IMG/VR virus record: IMGVR_UViG_3300020473_000058
Coordinates: 1-39,227 of that record
DNA from: a virus
Strand: one strand, 5' to 3'
DNA: 39,227 bases
A program made the position numbers and the translations under genes. The notes below the pieces were generated by a model. The model searched no databases. It was not told the origin of the DNA and was given only the letters and a program-made list of their open reading frames with translations. Positions 7,238 through 18,800 of the stretch are shown in pieces; the stretch's first letter is position 1, and every line of letters begins with the position of its first letter.

Positions 7238-10200
7238 TAGGCTACTGCTATTGCTCTAAAGTCCAGTAATTCAGGATCTTCTGCTTGGTTAGAAGAAGAG
7301 AAATCAACTTTGATTTGGAATCCTGTGAACTGTGGTAAATCATCTACACTAAACTCATACTCTACAAACTGACCATCAAGACTTGCAGAAGTCTTCTTAT
7401 CAGATTGTCCAGTATTGTTCTTAGTATTTATGACAAATCCAGCAGAATCTAAGTTTGGATAACCAGGGAACAATTCAAATATCTTATCAGTTTCTCCACC
7501 ACCATCAACTCTTTGAAGTCTATAAAGAACTCTAACATCAGCAGCACCAGGTCTATCTGCTGCAAAGAGAACTTTCAGGCTAGTAGCAGGGTTCTCTAAT
7601 TTAATTACCTTAGTTAGATATGATAGATCATGTGGATCATCAAGCGTATTTGATCTTCTATCAGTAATATAGTCAGTAACTGGTTTATTGATTCTAGAAG
7701 ATCTAGTGTTTATAGAACTCTTGAATACATCAATTACTGGAGATACATTAGAATCAGCAGTTGCTATATTCAAATCTAAAGTAAATGATTTAGATCCAGG
7801 TAATGATAATACACCTGTTTGTCCTGTTTCATTATCACGAGAAGCAATCATTCTAGGTTCAGTAAACTTTGTAGGTTTATTGAGTGATATTGACTCATAA
7901 CCCTTATCAACGAATGATGTTTCATTACCACCAATACTTGTAGCAGACAAAGTTCTTACAGTAGCATCTACAGTTGTACCTTCAGGTGAACTGAATGCTA
8001 TAGCAGGATCAAGAACTTCAAATTGAATATTTGATGATGCAGAAGCTTTATCTCCACCACCATGCTTATCCTTAATAAATTGACCTGCACCAAGTTTTAC
8101 ATGATAACTATCAAGAGTTACTTTATCTTCAAAAGTATTTGTTACATCAACTAAATCATGAGACTTATTGATTCTTCTTAGAGATACACCAGATAATTCA
8201 TACTTTTGAACAGGGTCATCTACCTGATGTGTTCTAGCAAATGAACCATCAACTGCTCTAGTAATAGTACCACTTAGTATATTAGTACCAACTGAAGTGT
8301 AGCTAATAATTTCATCTGAGATTAAAGCATATCCAGGATTTGCTCCACTAACTTGAGCACCCTCAAACCAGTTGAATCCTGTACTACTACCAACACTGAT
8401 CGCACCAGTAGCACTTACTGCATATCCAACTGTTAGTTTTGTTGGAACACTATCACCACTTACACCAGCAATAGTTGTCTTATTATTAGCAGCATGTAAT
8501 CCGTGATTTGGATGAGTTACTTTGAAATGAGTTCCATCATATTGATCATTATTTACTGTTACAGAAGAAGGAACAATAGGAGAAATTGTTACTCCATATC
8601 CAAGTGATGAATCATATCTCTGAATGAAGTTTGTAGTATCAAAATCTTGACCAGTTACATTAGTTAGAACCAATGCATTTACTCCAGTAGTAACACCAAC
8701 TGTTAGAACTAAATCTTGTCCAAGACCTTTAGATCCAAGTGCAGCACTAATAGTATCACCAACTTGATATCCACTACCAGTTTGAACACCTTTTACTGTT
8801 GCTCCACTAATAGAATTTGAACCAACAGTAACAACACCAACAGCACCAGATCCTTTACCAGTTAGAGTAGTAAAGTTTACTGTACTGTATGTTCCATTTT
8901 CATAGTTAGTACCAGCATTTGTGATGGATAATGTATTTGCAGCAGTACCAAGATGAGATAACTTCTCAGCAACAAAACCACTTGCAGTTTTATTATCTTG
9001 CTTAATTTCTGTTCCAATATGAACAACAGAACCAGTAGTACCAAGTATAGAGGAATTCAATCCTACAGTTACTCTCTTAGAGAATACTTCGATTGGATTT
9101 TCTGGTAACTTATTTTTAGATCCATTTGTATTCAATTCAGGATTATACATCCTTACTGTACCAGTTTCAGTTGTAAACTCTGCTTTGTATGCGTTATACT
9201 TCAGATCTTCTAACTGAGATGGTGTCCATGTAGTACCATTCTGAGACTTGAATAATGAACCTTGAGTTGGTTGCTTAGATACAACTACTCTACCCAATTC
9301 TGGATTATCTGCAGTAGCAATATCTACTTCACCGATTTGACATATCCATGCTTGATAATCAGCATCAGCAGATCCAATAACCCAAGCATACTCACCTTTT
9401 GTAAGTAATACAGGATGTTCAAACTTAAAGTTTGTTGGATCAGTACCATCAGTAGATACATTTACTTGATCTGGGTTCAATATAGATCTAGCACCTTTTA
9501 CTACTTTATTAGTTGGAATACCATTTTCAACAGATACAATACGAACATCAACAGGTAATGTTTCTGATTTTGTAAAGAAGAAGAAATCAACTGAAGTCAA
9601 GAAAATACCAGCATCCTCTTCAACAAAGAAACTCTGTGCTAATGGATCATCATCTTGAGGAGGTTGTACATGAACTCTTTCTATTATTGTAGTAGTTCTC
9701 TCAATAATCTCAGTATGATGAATAATAACTGGAGGTGGTATAACAGGAGGAGCAGGTTCTACTCTTTCTAAAGTAGTCTCTGTAATTTGGAATCCTTCTG
9801 AGAAGTGATCAGCACCTGTTCTTGTATAGTTTTGACCTATAATAAGATCTTGTGGTTTAACACTAGTAAGAGATGCTGTGTTTGTTCCATTCTGGAATGT
9901 ATTTGGTGGAATATAATAGCAACCAAGTACAGCACCTAATTCATCACTAATCAACCTAACATTGTTTATTTCAGCTTCTGCACCACTAGTTTCACCAACC
10001 AATCTCATACCAGTAGATACAAATCCAAAGAAATTAGCATCAGATTTCTGATTCAAACTAGCAACGTCTACATTAAGAACACTTGTAGTCTCAGTATATG
10101 CTGATGATAATCCTACCGAAGAATTATATGGGTTACTTGGGAATGTTATTGTTGGATTATTAAAAGGACCATCTTTATGATTTGGAGTTGCTAAACGGAA

Positions 10201-13200
10201 TCTAATATCAATACCTTGACTACCAGACTGATTAGATACTGCCAATCCACGAACTGCTTCACCAATTTGGAATGCACCCTGTATAGGTGTTACTTCCAAT
10301 AGTTTGGGTACTGTACGAACAGTATTCTCAATCATATCATCACCAGACCAATAACTGAATAAGTTTGTACCTGGCTTCAAACGAGTAGCAGTGAATTGAA
10401 CATTCTGCTCTCTCATCAAAGGAATAGGTTCTGTCTCAGAAATTACATCATTATGGAAACCTATGCCACCATCTTCAACTCTATATTGTCTATCAACATA
10501 TACATCAGAATCAGGATTGAGTGACATAACACCACCCCAGTCTCTGAAAGCATATGGGTTTACACTCTCAACTCTAGTTGCGAATGGTTGATTTCTTTCA
10601 AGAATTTCAGTATATTTTAGAGTGACTACATCACCACTCTTTTGTATATTTGGTGATCCTAAATCTGTAGCATACCTTGGATCAACTGTTGGATCAGGAG
10701 CACCATCAATACCTGCAACAGTATTAGATCCTAAAAGAAGATCAATACTATCAGTATACTTTCTGGCTACTAATTTACCATCATCAATATCATACTTAAG
10801 TGAATCTGTTGTCTTATCAGCAACACTAAAATTATCAAATGGATCAACAACAAATCCATTCTTAAATCTATCAAGACCTGTATCTGGATCTGTAATAACA
10901 AGACTATCTGTCTTTGCTTCTAATAATGATAATGAAGTATATTCTTCAAGGTTCTCAATACGATCCTCAAGTTTACCAATATCCTTCATCGTATAACGCT
11001 TATTAGCACGGAAGGTAATAGTTACATCCTTCTTAGCATCATAAACATATGGTTTATACTCAACTCTTGCTAATTCAAATGATCCAGAAACACGATCTGG
11101 TTCAACAGGTCTTTCAGCAGGTGTACCATTCTTAAGTGAGAAAGTACCATCTGGGTTTACATAAAGTCTATCAATTCTACCAAGATAATGATTATAATCA
11201 AATTGAACATTTTCATCAGATACTAATACATTTGGTAATGTCTGTCCACCACCACTGAAATCTCTTGAATCAAATTCAAATGGAGATCTAGTTCCAGAAT
11301 ATGCAGAAACTCTAGGTCTAGTATCAATAACATCAGTATTCCTTACATTTTCATAAGCAGGAACACTACTATACACTTCTTGAGTGTAACTACTTGCAGT
11401 TATTAGATCACCTGAATCCTGTGAGTTTATCACAAAATGATCAAAATAAATTTTCAACTGACCTTGTGGTTCTGGGAAGTTTTGTTTTCTTACAACCCTA
11501 CCAAAATCATAGTATTCAGATCTCTGTCCACTATCAATAGTATAATTCTTTCTAATATTTGGATCACCAGAAACTACAGCTGATAAATTAGCACTAACTC
11601 CACTTTCTTGGAAAGTTATCTCTTCAGTAGTTGTAAAGATATTATCATTAGTGAAGATAACATCTACTTTTGTACTACCATTTCTAGCCAAAACTTTTGC
11701 AGATGCACCAGAACTCTTACCTACACCAATTTCTCCAACAATAATATCACTATTATCTCCAGAAGGTCCGTTGAAAGATGCTAATGTTAAATTAGGAACA
11801 GTAGGAGCACCAGTACCAGATGATTCAAATATAGCATGAACTGCTACTACATCAGGTAAATCAAGTGAAATTTCTCTATCCTGTACACGCTTACCATAGG
11901 CATTACTTGGTGTTAAACCATCAGCAACAGATGTACTAACACCACTATAGGAACGACTAGAACCAGTAACAGTTACACTAGTACTCCTTGTAAGAGATTT
12001 CTGTTTTGATTTTACCTTACTCTTTTGATGGGTACTATGTACAACCACATTACCAGACTGACCAGCAGTAAGACCAGATAAAGTTACACCTTTACCACCA
12101 CCTGTCAATACAACTTGATCAGATGTAAGAGTTTCAATAGTACCATTTGTATAGAATACTGAATATCTTTCCTCATCAAATGGAGCATAAACATAGTCAG
12201 TACCAGTCAATGATGGTAAGGTCATCTGACCTGATCCATCTGTACTTTGACCAGTATCCTCTTTTCTAACAAATAAAGTAGAATCAGTTAGGTCAACAGA
12301 TTCCACATTAGGATGTGGTAATTCTGAATATAAGAATCCACTCTTAGAATTTCTAATCTTACTAGAAACAATCTTCAGATCACTAACCGTAACAGTAGAT
12401 CCTGGTAATGCTTTATGACAAATACCAGATATTGTATGTGGAGCAGCAACTAAAGTAATATTATTATTTGTGGCACTAATAGCATTTACTTTGTTATAAG
12501 TAACGTCTGTATTACCACCTTGCTTATATTGTACAATATCTCCTACTTTGAAATGTTTTACCCATCCACTAGTACCACTTGTTGTTACACCACCACTTGT
12601 TATACTAAATGAACGACCAGCAAAGTTTTTCTTTACTTCAAGTACAGTATCAGCAGCAAATGTTCTACTAGCAGCAGTAGATCTTACTGATTTTACATCA
12701 GACAAATCATACTCAACAACAGCAGTAATTGTTCTACCATTTGTCTCACCATTGATAATAACTTGTTCATCAAGCATAAATTGACCAGAAGTCTGACTCA
12801 ATGTTACTCCAGTTGAGTTTGATACTGCAGTTCTTAGATAACCTCTAGCACCACTTCTAGAACCTTCTATAACAGCAGGTAATGCTATAGTATGTGCTTG
12901 ATTAAGAGTTAATTGAGTATCTGTTTGTATATCAAATAGATATAAATCCCAAACAGTTGTATCTCCAGTATATCCAGCATTCTGTACTTTATAATCATAT
13001 ACTCTTGCTCTACCAATACTATTACCTGCAGCATTAGATTTTGTACTACTTAATCTTGCATCTCTAAGATCGACAAAATCAGAAATAGCAGCAGCTAATT
13101 TTATTTGAGCACCGTTTAGAGTATTATTAACTCTTAGTTTATTACCAGCTTCAAATGGTACAGCAGCACTTTCAATCTTTTGAGTAGTTCTTGGTTTTTT

Positions 13201-14325
13201 TACATCTAAGAATGAATGACCAGAAGTTTGAACTTCAAATCCTTTGACATATGCTTTACCAGGACCAACCCTAATATTCATTAGGTCTTTGGATGGTGTA
13301 TTACCTTCTTCTGTCTTCTGATTTGAAAAGTATGTACCTTGTTGAGAATATCTATCGTTCAAGGATTCTCTTGCTTCTAAATCAAACTTATTGACATAAT
13401 AGTCACCACTTTCATCAAATGTTCTTCTTGCAAATTCTTCACCAATTACATTGTAGACTGTTCTGTCTATAATTTTCTTTTGAACTCCTTGATCTGTTCT
13501 GAAAAGTTCAATAAAATTCTCATCTTGGAAATTATCTAACTCTTTCTTTGTAAGAGATAAACTAATCTTTAGTCTATCTGCACCAGGAGCAGTGTAGTTA
13601 GAGAATCCAGCAGCATTATCATATAAACTACCATCATCAACAGCAGTAACAATATCTTCCTTAACGAAAAATCCTACCCTATAAGATGGTTTATTCGAGT
13701 ATTGATCTAATATAAGAGTTTCTTTAGATACTTCTACAAATGCTCCACGAGCAAAGTAGATACCTCTATTCATAGTAAAGGAACTACCAGTACCACCAGA
13801 ATTAGAAATAAGGCAGGTAGCAAAGTCACTACCATCACTGATAGTAGTACTTCCGTAAGTAAAATCCTTTAATGTGACTAGGTTTTCACCATCTATAAAA
13901 TATTGTTTTTCTAAATCTTCTGATGTACTTTCATACTTAATATAAAGAGTAGTATCACCAGTAGTTGATTCACTTGAAGATAATACCTGTAAAACTTTTG
14001 CCTTGATGCCAGATGTCTTACCTTTTATCCTAAGACCAACTAATTTGTCGTAATACAATTCTACAGGAACACCAAAAAATGTAGATTCTATTTTGACAAA
14101 CGTATATTCTTCATCATAATTAAATTTACCAGGAATCACCATGGATCCCTCTTTGAACATATGCTTACCAAACTTCTCTATCTGACCTTGCAGAATAGAT
14201 TGTAGGGTAGTTAGTTCTCTAGCTTGTACTGGAGTGCCAGGTTTGAATAAGACTCTATTGAAATTCTTCGATGAGTCAAAATCGTCAAAGTATGGACTGA
14301 CATTTAAATTGGTGTTCTGTGGCAT
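7237..14325 (-). CDS. Very large virion structural protein (DUF4815-like)
   Basis: A 2362-aa protein. The N-terminus (LNVSPYFDDF..KNFNRVLFKPGTPVQARELT..Q) is the signature of the DUF4815-type phage proteins encoded beside baseplate genes in cyanomyoviruses. A Pro-rich linker at about residue 1530-1550 (PPVIPPPVI, then repeated IIERTTTIIERV) leads into a DPLAQSFFVEEDAGIFLTSV block. That block recurs in phage fibre/baseplate proteins and may attach the distal part. The C-terminal third is beta-rich. It sits directly after gp8 with a 4-nt gap. The likely role is in the baseplate periphery or proximal fibre, possibly replacing T4 gp10/gp11/gp12, for which no clear homologue is seen. Confidence 0.85.
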   Translation of the reverse strand: MPQNTNLNVSPYFDDFDSSKNFNRVLFKPGTPVQARELTTLQSILQGQIEKFGKHMFKEGSMVIPGKFNYDEEYTFVKIESTFFGVPVELYYDKLVGLRIKGKTSGIKAKVLQVLSSSESTTGDTTLYIKYESTSEDLEKQYFIDGENLVTLKDFTYGSTTISDGSDFATCLISNSGGTGSSFTMNRGIYFARGAFVEVSKETLILDQYSNKPSYRVGFFVKEDIVTAVDDGSLYDNAAGFSNYTAPGADRLKISLSLTKKELDNFQDENFIELFRTDQGVQKKIIDRTVYNVIGEEFARRTFDESGDYYVNKFDLEARESLNDRYSQQGTYFSNQKTEEGNTPSKDLMNIRVGPGKAYVKGFEVQTSGHSFLDVKKPRTTQKIESAAVPFEAGNKLRVNNTLNGAQIKLAAAISDFVDLRDARLSSTKSNAAGNSIGRARVYDYKVQNAGYTGDTTVWDLYLFDIQTDTQLTLNQAHTIALPAVIEGSRSGARGYLRTAVSNSTGVTLSQTSGQFMLDEQVIINGETNGRTITAVVEYDLSDVKSVRSTAASRTFAADTVLEVKKNFAGRSFSITSGGVTTSGTSGWVKHFKVGDIVQYKQGGNTDVTYNKVNAISATNNNITLVAAPHTISGICHKALPGSTVTVSDLKIVSSKIRNSKSGFLYSELPHPNVESVDLTDSTLFVRKEDTGQSTDGSGQMTLPSLTGTDYVYAPFDEERYSVFYTNGTIETLTSDQVVLTGGGKGVTLSGLTAGQSGNVVVHSTHQKSKVKSKQKSLTRSTSVTVTGSSRSYSGVSTSVADGLTPSNAYGKRVQDREISLDLPDVVAVHAIFESSGTGAPTVPNLTLASFNGPSGDNSDIIVGEIGVGKSSGASAKVLARNGSTKVDVIFTNDNIFTTTEEITFQESGVSANLSAVVSGDPNIRKNYTIDSGQRSEYYDFGRVVRKQNFPEPQGQLKIYFDHFVINSQDSGDLITASSYTQEVYSSVPAYENVRNTDVIDTRPRVSAYSGTRSPFEFDSRDFSGGGQTLPNVLVSDENVQFDYNHYLGRIDRLYVNPDGTFSLKNGTPAERPVEPDRVSGSFELARVEYKPYVYDAKKDVTITFRANKRYTMKDIGKLEDRIENLEEYTSLSLLEAKTDSLVITDPDTGLDRFKNGFVVDPFDNFSVADKTTDSLKYDIDDGKLVARKYTDSIDLLLGSNTVAGIDGAPDPTVDPRYATDLGSPNIQKSGDVVTLKYTEILERNQPFATRVESVNPYAFRDWGGVMSLNPDSDVYVDRQYRVEDGGIGFHNDVISETEPIPLMREQNVQFTATRLKPGTNLFSYWSGDDMIENTVRTVPKLLEVTPIQGAFQIGEAVRGLAVSNQSGSQGIDIRFRLATPNHKDGPFNNPTITFPSNPYNSSVGLSSAYTETTSVLNVDVASLNQKSDANFFGFVSTGMRLVGETSGAEAEINNVRLISDELGAVLGCYYIPPNTFQNGTNTASLTSVKPQDLIIGQNYTRTGADHFSEGFQITETTLERVEPAPPVIPPPVIIHHTEIIERTTTIIERVHVQPPQDDDPLAQSFFVEEDAGIFLTSVDFFFFTKSETLPVDVRIVSVENGIPTNKVVKGARSILNPDQVNVSTDGTDPTNFKFEHPVLLTKGEYAWVIGSADADYQAWICQIGEVDIATADNPELGRVVVSKQPTQGSLFKSQNGTTWTPSQLEDLKYNAYKAEFTTETGTVRMYNPELNTNGSKNKLPENPIEVFSKRVTVGLNSSILGTTGSVVHIGTEIKQDNKTASGFVAEKLSHLGTAANTLSITNAGTNYENGTYSTVNFTTLTGKGSGAVGVVTVGSNSISGATVKGVQTGSGYQVGDTISAALGSKGLGQDLVLTVGVTTGVNALVLTNVTGQDFDTTNFIQRYDSSLGYGVTISPIVPSSVTVNNDQYDGTHFKVTHPNHGLHAANNKTTIAGVSGDSVPTKLTVGYAVSATGAISVGSSTGFNWFEGAQVSGANPGYALISDEIISYTSVGTNILSGTITRAVDGSFARTHQVDDPVQKYELSGVSLRRINKSHDLVDVTNTFEDKVTLDSYHVKLGAGQFIKDKHGGGDKASASSNIQFEVLDPAIAFSSPEGTTVDATVRTLSATSIGGNETSFVDKGYESISLNKPTKFTEPRMIASRDNETGQTGVLSLPGSKSFTLDLNIATADSNVSPVIDVFKSSINTRSSRINKPVTDYITDRRSNTLDDPHDLSYLTKVIKLENPATSLKVLFAADRPGAADVRVLYRLQRVDGGGETDKIFELFPGYPNLDSAGFVINTKNNTGQSDKKTSASLDGQFVEYEFSVDDLPQFTGFQIKVDFSSSNQAEDPELLDFRAIAVA

Positions 14326-14329
14326 CAGA

Positions 14330-15868
14330 TTAGAACTCTAGGATGATTTTGATATCTTCACGTTGATTTGTTGCTCTTGTAACTTCTGGTCTATTATCAA
14401 TATAGATGATATCTCCAGAGTATTTTTTGATCTCAGGGTTGGCAAGACCATTTGTATAAGACTGACCAAAGTAGTACGTTCTACTATTTACTGTAGTAGA
14501 AACACCAGTGAATCCTGTTTCAATAGACAGAGTTTCGGTTCCAGTTGTAGTAGCAACAACAACGTTGGTATTACCACCTACACCTGGACTACTTGTAAAT
14601 TTATTTAGAGTGTATCCATAACGAGGAACTGAAGAACCAGCACCAATAGTAGCAAGAGATCTGTCTTGCCAATATTGCAAAGTTTGAGTAACTGAATCGT
14701 ATCCAATTACCTTACCAATAGCAGTTGTTCCAGTACTAACTGTTTGAGTAATATCACCATCAACCGCTACTGACATAGTAGTTGTAGCAGCACCAGCCAA
14801 ACGAATACCATAAACACCTGCTCCAGAAGAACCAGTGAAGACAGTAGTACTGTTCCAAACTTGAGGATCTTTTACAATACCTATTCTTGCAAATTGGTTA
14901 CCAGTAGGAAAGTCTGGGTTTGTTACGTCTGAGTTTTCAATACGTGAGTATATAAGAACTTTGTTAGATCCTAATTCTCTGTATATGTCAGAACCATGTC
15001 CACCTGGAGGAGGAACAATAACTGAGAATGATGCACCAGCACCAGTAACAACATCATCTAAGTCTAGTGTAGCAAATGAATATCCACTACCACCATTAGT
15101 TACCTGAACAGAAGATGGTTTACCATCAATAAATGTAACTGATGCTAAAGCACCAGATCCATCACCTCTAATAGGTACAGCGTTCTTAGTTCCAGCAAAC
15201 TGATAAGATGCATTTGCAACATCTTCAATAACAACAGTCTCAATCTTACCATCAACAGCGTTATTTCTAACATCTGCTACATCAGTATTAGTTGCCCAAT
15301 CAGAAGGTACAGGAATATACTCTGCACTGTCAAACTTTACGATATCGCTAGGTTTGATAGTATAAAGATACTTCCAAAGATATCCATCAGATTCCAATCT
15401 TGGTTCCAAATCAGTGTGAACTGGTTCGTCCAGCGAAACGATACCTTTTCCACTGTTAGATGGAGATGCACCATTATAAATGCACTCATAAACCCTAAAG
15501 TCTGAGTTCATCACATAGTAGTTGGCATTATATAAATTAGACGCACTTGTCTGTGGTGTTAGATTACTAACACTATAATCATGACGATACATCTCATAGA
15601 TGGTTCCACTTGTCCAAGTGATTTTTCTTATCACTCGTAAAACATCTGTTGAGTTTATCTTTTTAGCAGATATAAGAGTATCATATATGTTGTCATGCTG
15701 ATCAAAGTTGTCTGTAGGAGCTGGAGTACTTGTATTCCAGTCTGTAGCAACCTCGGTAGCATTTGGTAGACCAATAAAAACGTAAAAACTATTGCTGGCG
15801 TTTCCTATTCCGCTAACAAAATTTGACGCATTTAAGACTCTTATCTGATCAGTAATGATCGCTGGCAT
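14330..15868 (-). CDS. 8: Baseplate wedge protein gp8
   Basis: A 512-aa homologue of T4 gp8 (334 aa in T4), a wedge component that joins gp7, gp10 and gp6. The N-terminal region holds SNSFYVFIGLP and Y.TLISAKKI segments. An LEPRLESDGYLWKYLY..KPSD block corresponds to GDGYVWEYLFEIPP in T4 gp8. The C-terminus SGDIIYIDNRPEV.RA..Q.EDIKIILEF aligns with the T4 tail GEMIYMENRPPI..A.DQTEEINILFTF. The extra length is an inserted beta-rich segment of about 150 residues in the middle, usual for cyanophages. An ATAAATA late-type promoter is about 25 nt upstream of its ATG. Confidence 0.9.
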   Translation of the reverse strand: MPAIITDQIRVLNASNFVSGIGNASNSFYVFIGLPNATEVATDWNTSTPAPTDNFDQHDNIYDTLISAKKINSTDVLRVIRKITWTSGTIYEMYRHDYSVSNLTPQTSASNLYNANYYVMNSDFRVYECIYNGASPSNSGKGIVSLDEPVHTDLEPRLESDGYLWKYLYTIKPSDIVKFDSAEYIPVPSDWATNTDVADVRNNAVDGKIETVVIEDVANASYQFAGTKNAVPIRGDGSGALASVTFIDGKPSSVQVTNGGSGYSFATLDLDDVVTGAGASFSVIVPPPGGHGSDIYRELGSNKVLIYSRIENSDVTNPDFPTGNQFARIGIVKDPQVWNSTTVFTGSSGAGVYGIRLAGAATTTMSVAVDGDITQTVSTGTTAIGKVIGYDSVTQTLQYWQDRSLATIGAGSSVPRYGYTLNKFTSSPGVGGNTNVVVATTTGTETLSIETGFTGVSTTVNSRTYYFGQSYTNGLANPEIKKYSGDIIYIDNRPEVTRATNQREDIKIILEF

Positions 15869-15887
15869 TATACTTTGAGACTTTTGG

Positions 15888-15895
15888 TGTTATTT
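15888..15895 (-). promoter_or_regulatory. Late-promoter-like ATAAATAA
   Basis: The minus-strand sequence CATAAATAAC lies about 20-25 nt ahead of the gp8 start, overlapping the end of the 1048-aa gene. It resembles the T4 late -10 box TATAAATA. Confidence 0.45.
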
Positions 15896-18800
15896 ATGTA
15901 TAATCTAGAAGTAATTTATCTGTCCTTTGAACAATCGGTGCAGTTGAAAGTCCAGTTAGACCATTAGTAGTTGTACATCTAAAGGTAGTACCTATTGCAC
16001 CACCTGTTAATTTTGCCCAACTATATGATCCATAATAAGCACCTACACCTGATGTAAGACCTGTAAATACAAGTCCATGATTAGTTTCAACATTGACATG
16101 AACTCTCATAGTTTGACCTGCACCAATAGGTGCAATATGAGAAACTTGGTACACACCATCTAAACAAGTAGTTGCTATACCAACTGTTGTTGCTCTAGTT
16201 TGAGATAGAGCAGTTGCACCCGTTCCGACATTAGATCTACTAACAACAAAGTAATCACCAGTTGAAATACCTGTTTTTGTAGTATTACCATACTGGTTTT
16301 CTCTTATTGGAGAATTATCTGGTATATAGAATTCAAACTGTATAGCTTGAGCACTTACTCCAACTCCAACAATAGATCCCTCATCACCCGAAATATTCGC
16401 ATTAGATAGATCTTTGACTGGCATTGAGAACGTAGTAGTTCCAAAACCAGTATTTGCAGCATCCTCATCAATAATTCTTATATTGAAATCAGTAGCATTA
16501 GGAGCCTCAGTATATTTGAATGCTAAAGCACCACCATCAGTGTATATGTCAGTATGATTAGAAGCAAGATTTCTAATTATTCTTGTAATTGGAAATACTC
16601 TACCTTGATAAAGATCTCTAGACTTACTTACTACTACACCATCAATAAACTTATCATTTTGCTGTTTACTCCAAACAACAGGTCTTACTGGAGTTGGTGA
16701 TGCAGTTATACCCTGCCCTTTATAAACATTAGTTTGCAAAGTATCTCTTGCTATAGTTTCTCTGACAACTCTAGTATCTTGATCTAAGAATGTTGGGTTT
16801 GAAGGACTATTAAGTATCTTCAAATGGTCACCTCTCTTAATCAATTCAAGAGCAGTCAATGTAGCCATATCAGCATCAGTTCCTCTATAGAAAAGAATTT
16901 GCATAGAAGATCCTTTCTTAGGCGGTTCTGTAAATTTCAACTGAGTACCACCATTGAATGTATATGCTTTACCTGGTTTTTGTAAAACATCATCAATGAA
17001 TATCAAAAGAACTTGATCTAAATCAATCAGACTTCCTTCCAATGACTCAATACCCATTGGTTCTCCATCTTCTTTCAAGGTAAATACCTTTTTCTTATCA
17101 TCAAATTCTTCAGATAAATCATCTAAAATTTGTAATTTACCAAATATCCATCCAGCAAATTCATCATCCTGAACATCACCAACAGTCCATACAGCAGGTT
17201 GGAAATTACTACCAGCAGTACGATCTGTAGGTATACCAGCAATAGTAAGTTGCTCACCAGTAGTAAATCCATATCCAGGATTAGTTAGTGTAAATCTACT
17301 AATACTTTGACCAACACTAACACTTACTGATACAGATGCACCTATACCAGTACTATTAGCATGTGGTACTAATCTAAGATCATCATAAGCAACAGGTTCA
17401 TCAAACGCAAGAGAAGGTACACTAGTCCAAGTATATCCTACACCTGGAGTATTCATAATTACACTTTCTATATGTCCTTCTCTAACAGTAAATGTTCCTG
17501 CTGCTCCAGTAGTAGGATTACCACCCCTAACATAGACTTGATATGTAGAAGGTCCATTTGTATATCCAGTACCAGTATACCCCATAGAAACTGTAATAGT
17601 ACCTAATCCAGATACAACTGCTGTACCTATACCGTGAGTGGGTGCTTGATATCCAAAACCTTCACTATTTCCAATAGAAGCAATTATACCTCTTCTTGGT
17701 AATCTATTTTGGTTTACATCTACTGTACTATAAGACTCAGCAACATAATCTAGGTTAGCATTACCAGTAAATCTAACTGATGTTATACCAGGACTAGGAC
17801 TGCTAAGAAAATCATAATCTACATCTGGTTTTTGAAATATATTATTGATTAATAAAGCACCATAATCAGTAGTAATACCGATAGTATTAGCTCCATCACT
17901 CTTTAGAGTAAATGTCTTACCTATACCAGTAAAATTTTGGGATAAGTCATCAAAGATAACATTATCTCTATAGTCACTTCTAATAAATGATCTTCCTTGG
18001 AAAGAACTACCACTAACTACATCAGCTACTAATAAAGTGTGTGTACCAATACCAGTAGTTGTTAGTGTAATAGCATCATCAGTCAATGCTTTTGCTTTAG
18101 TTTCAGCAAATCTAAAACTGTTAGTTCCAAGCTGAATAATATAATAATCGTTGTTAGCAACTAATGGTGCAGGTGGATCTAATGCTCTTATTTTTACCTT
18201 AGTTCCTGTTTCAAAGAATTGAGTTAATGCAGCAAATCTATTAGCAGATACATCAACAGAATCGGATGACACTCCAACAGATTGTCTAGTTCCACCAAAA
18301 GGAACATCTACAAAGTGAATTTTATCTTGAACAATATTATAATCACCAAAAGTAAGTTCTACAGCAGTACCAGGTGTATGTGCTGTTTTTACACTACCTA
18401 ACCACTCACGATCAACTAACAAATTATTAGTTTGTCCACCATATCCAACAACCTGTATTCTCATATATTCATCATCTATTTTTATAATATCATACGCTTT
18501 TATTGGAGGATCAGTAACACTCCAAACATTTACTTGTCTATTTTGAACACTGACTACTGTAGTTGCTGCACCAACTCTTGTATATAATGGTGCTTGTATT
18601 ACATTATCAATAGAAAGTACTGCTTTTGTGTTTTTCTTAGTTGTAGAGAAAGAATGAGTTACACCTACACCAACAGTTGTTATTCCTATAGGAGTACCAG
18701 CTTTAGCTAATGCATAAGTTGCAGCAAGTTTTATCTTATTTTCATTTACCTTTATAACAAATACATTTTGAGGTAATGTAGTAGCAGCACCTACACCCGT

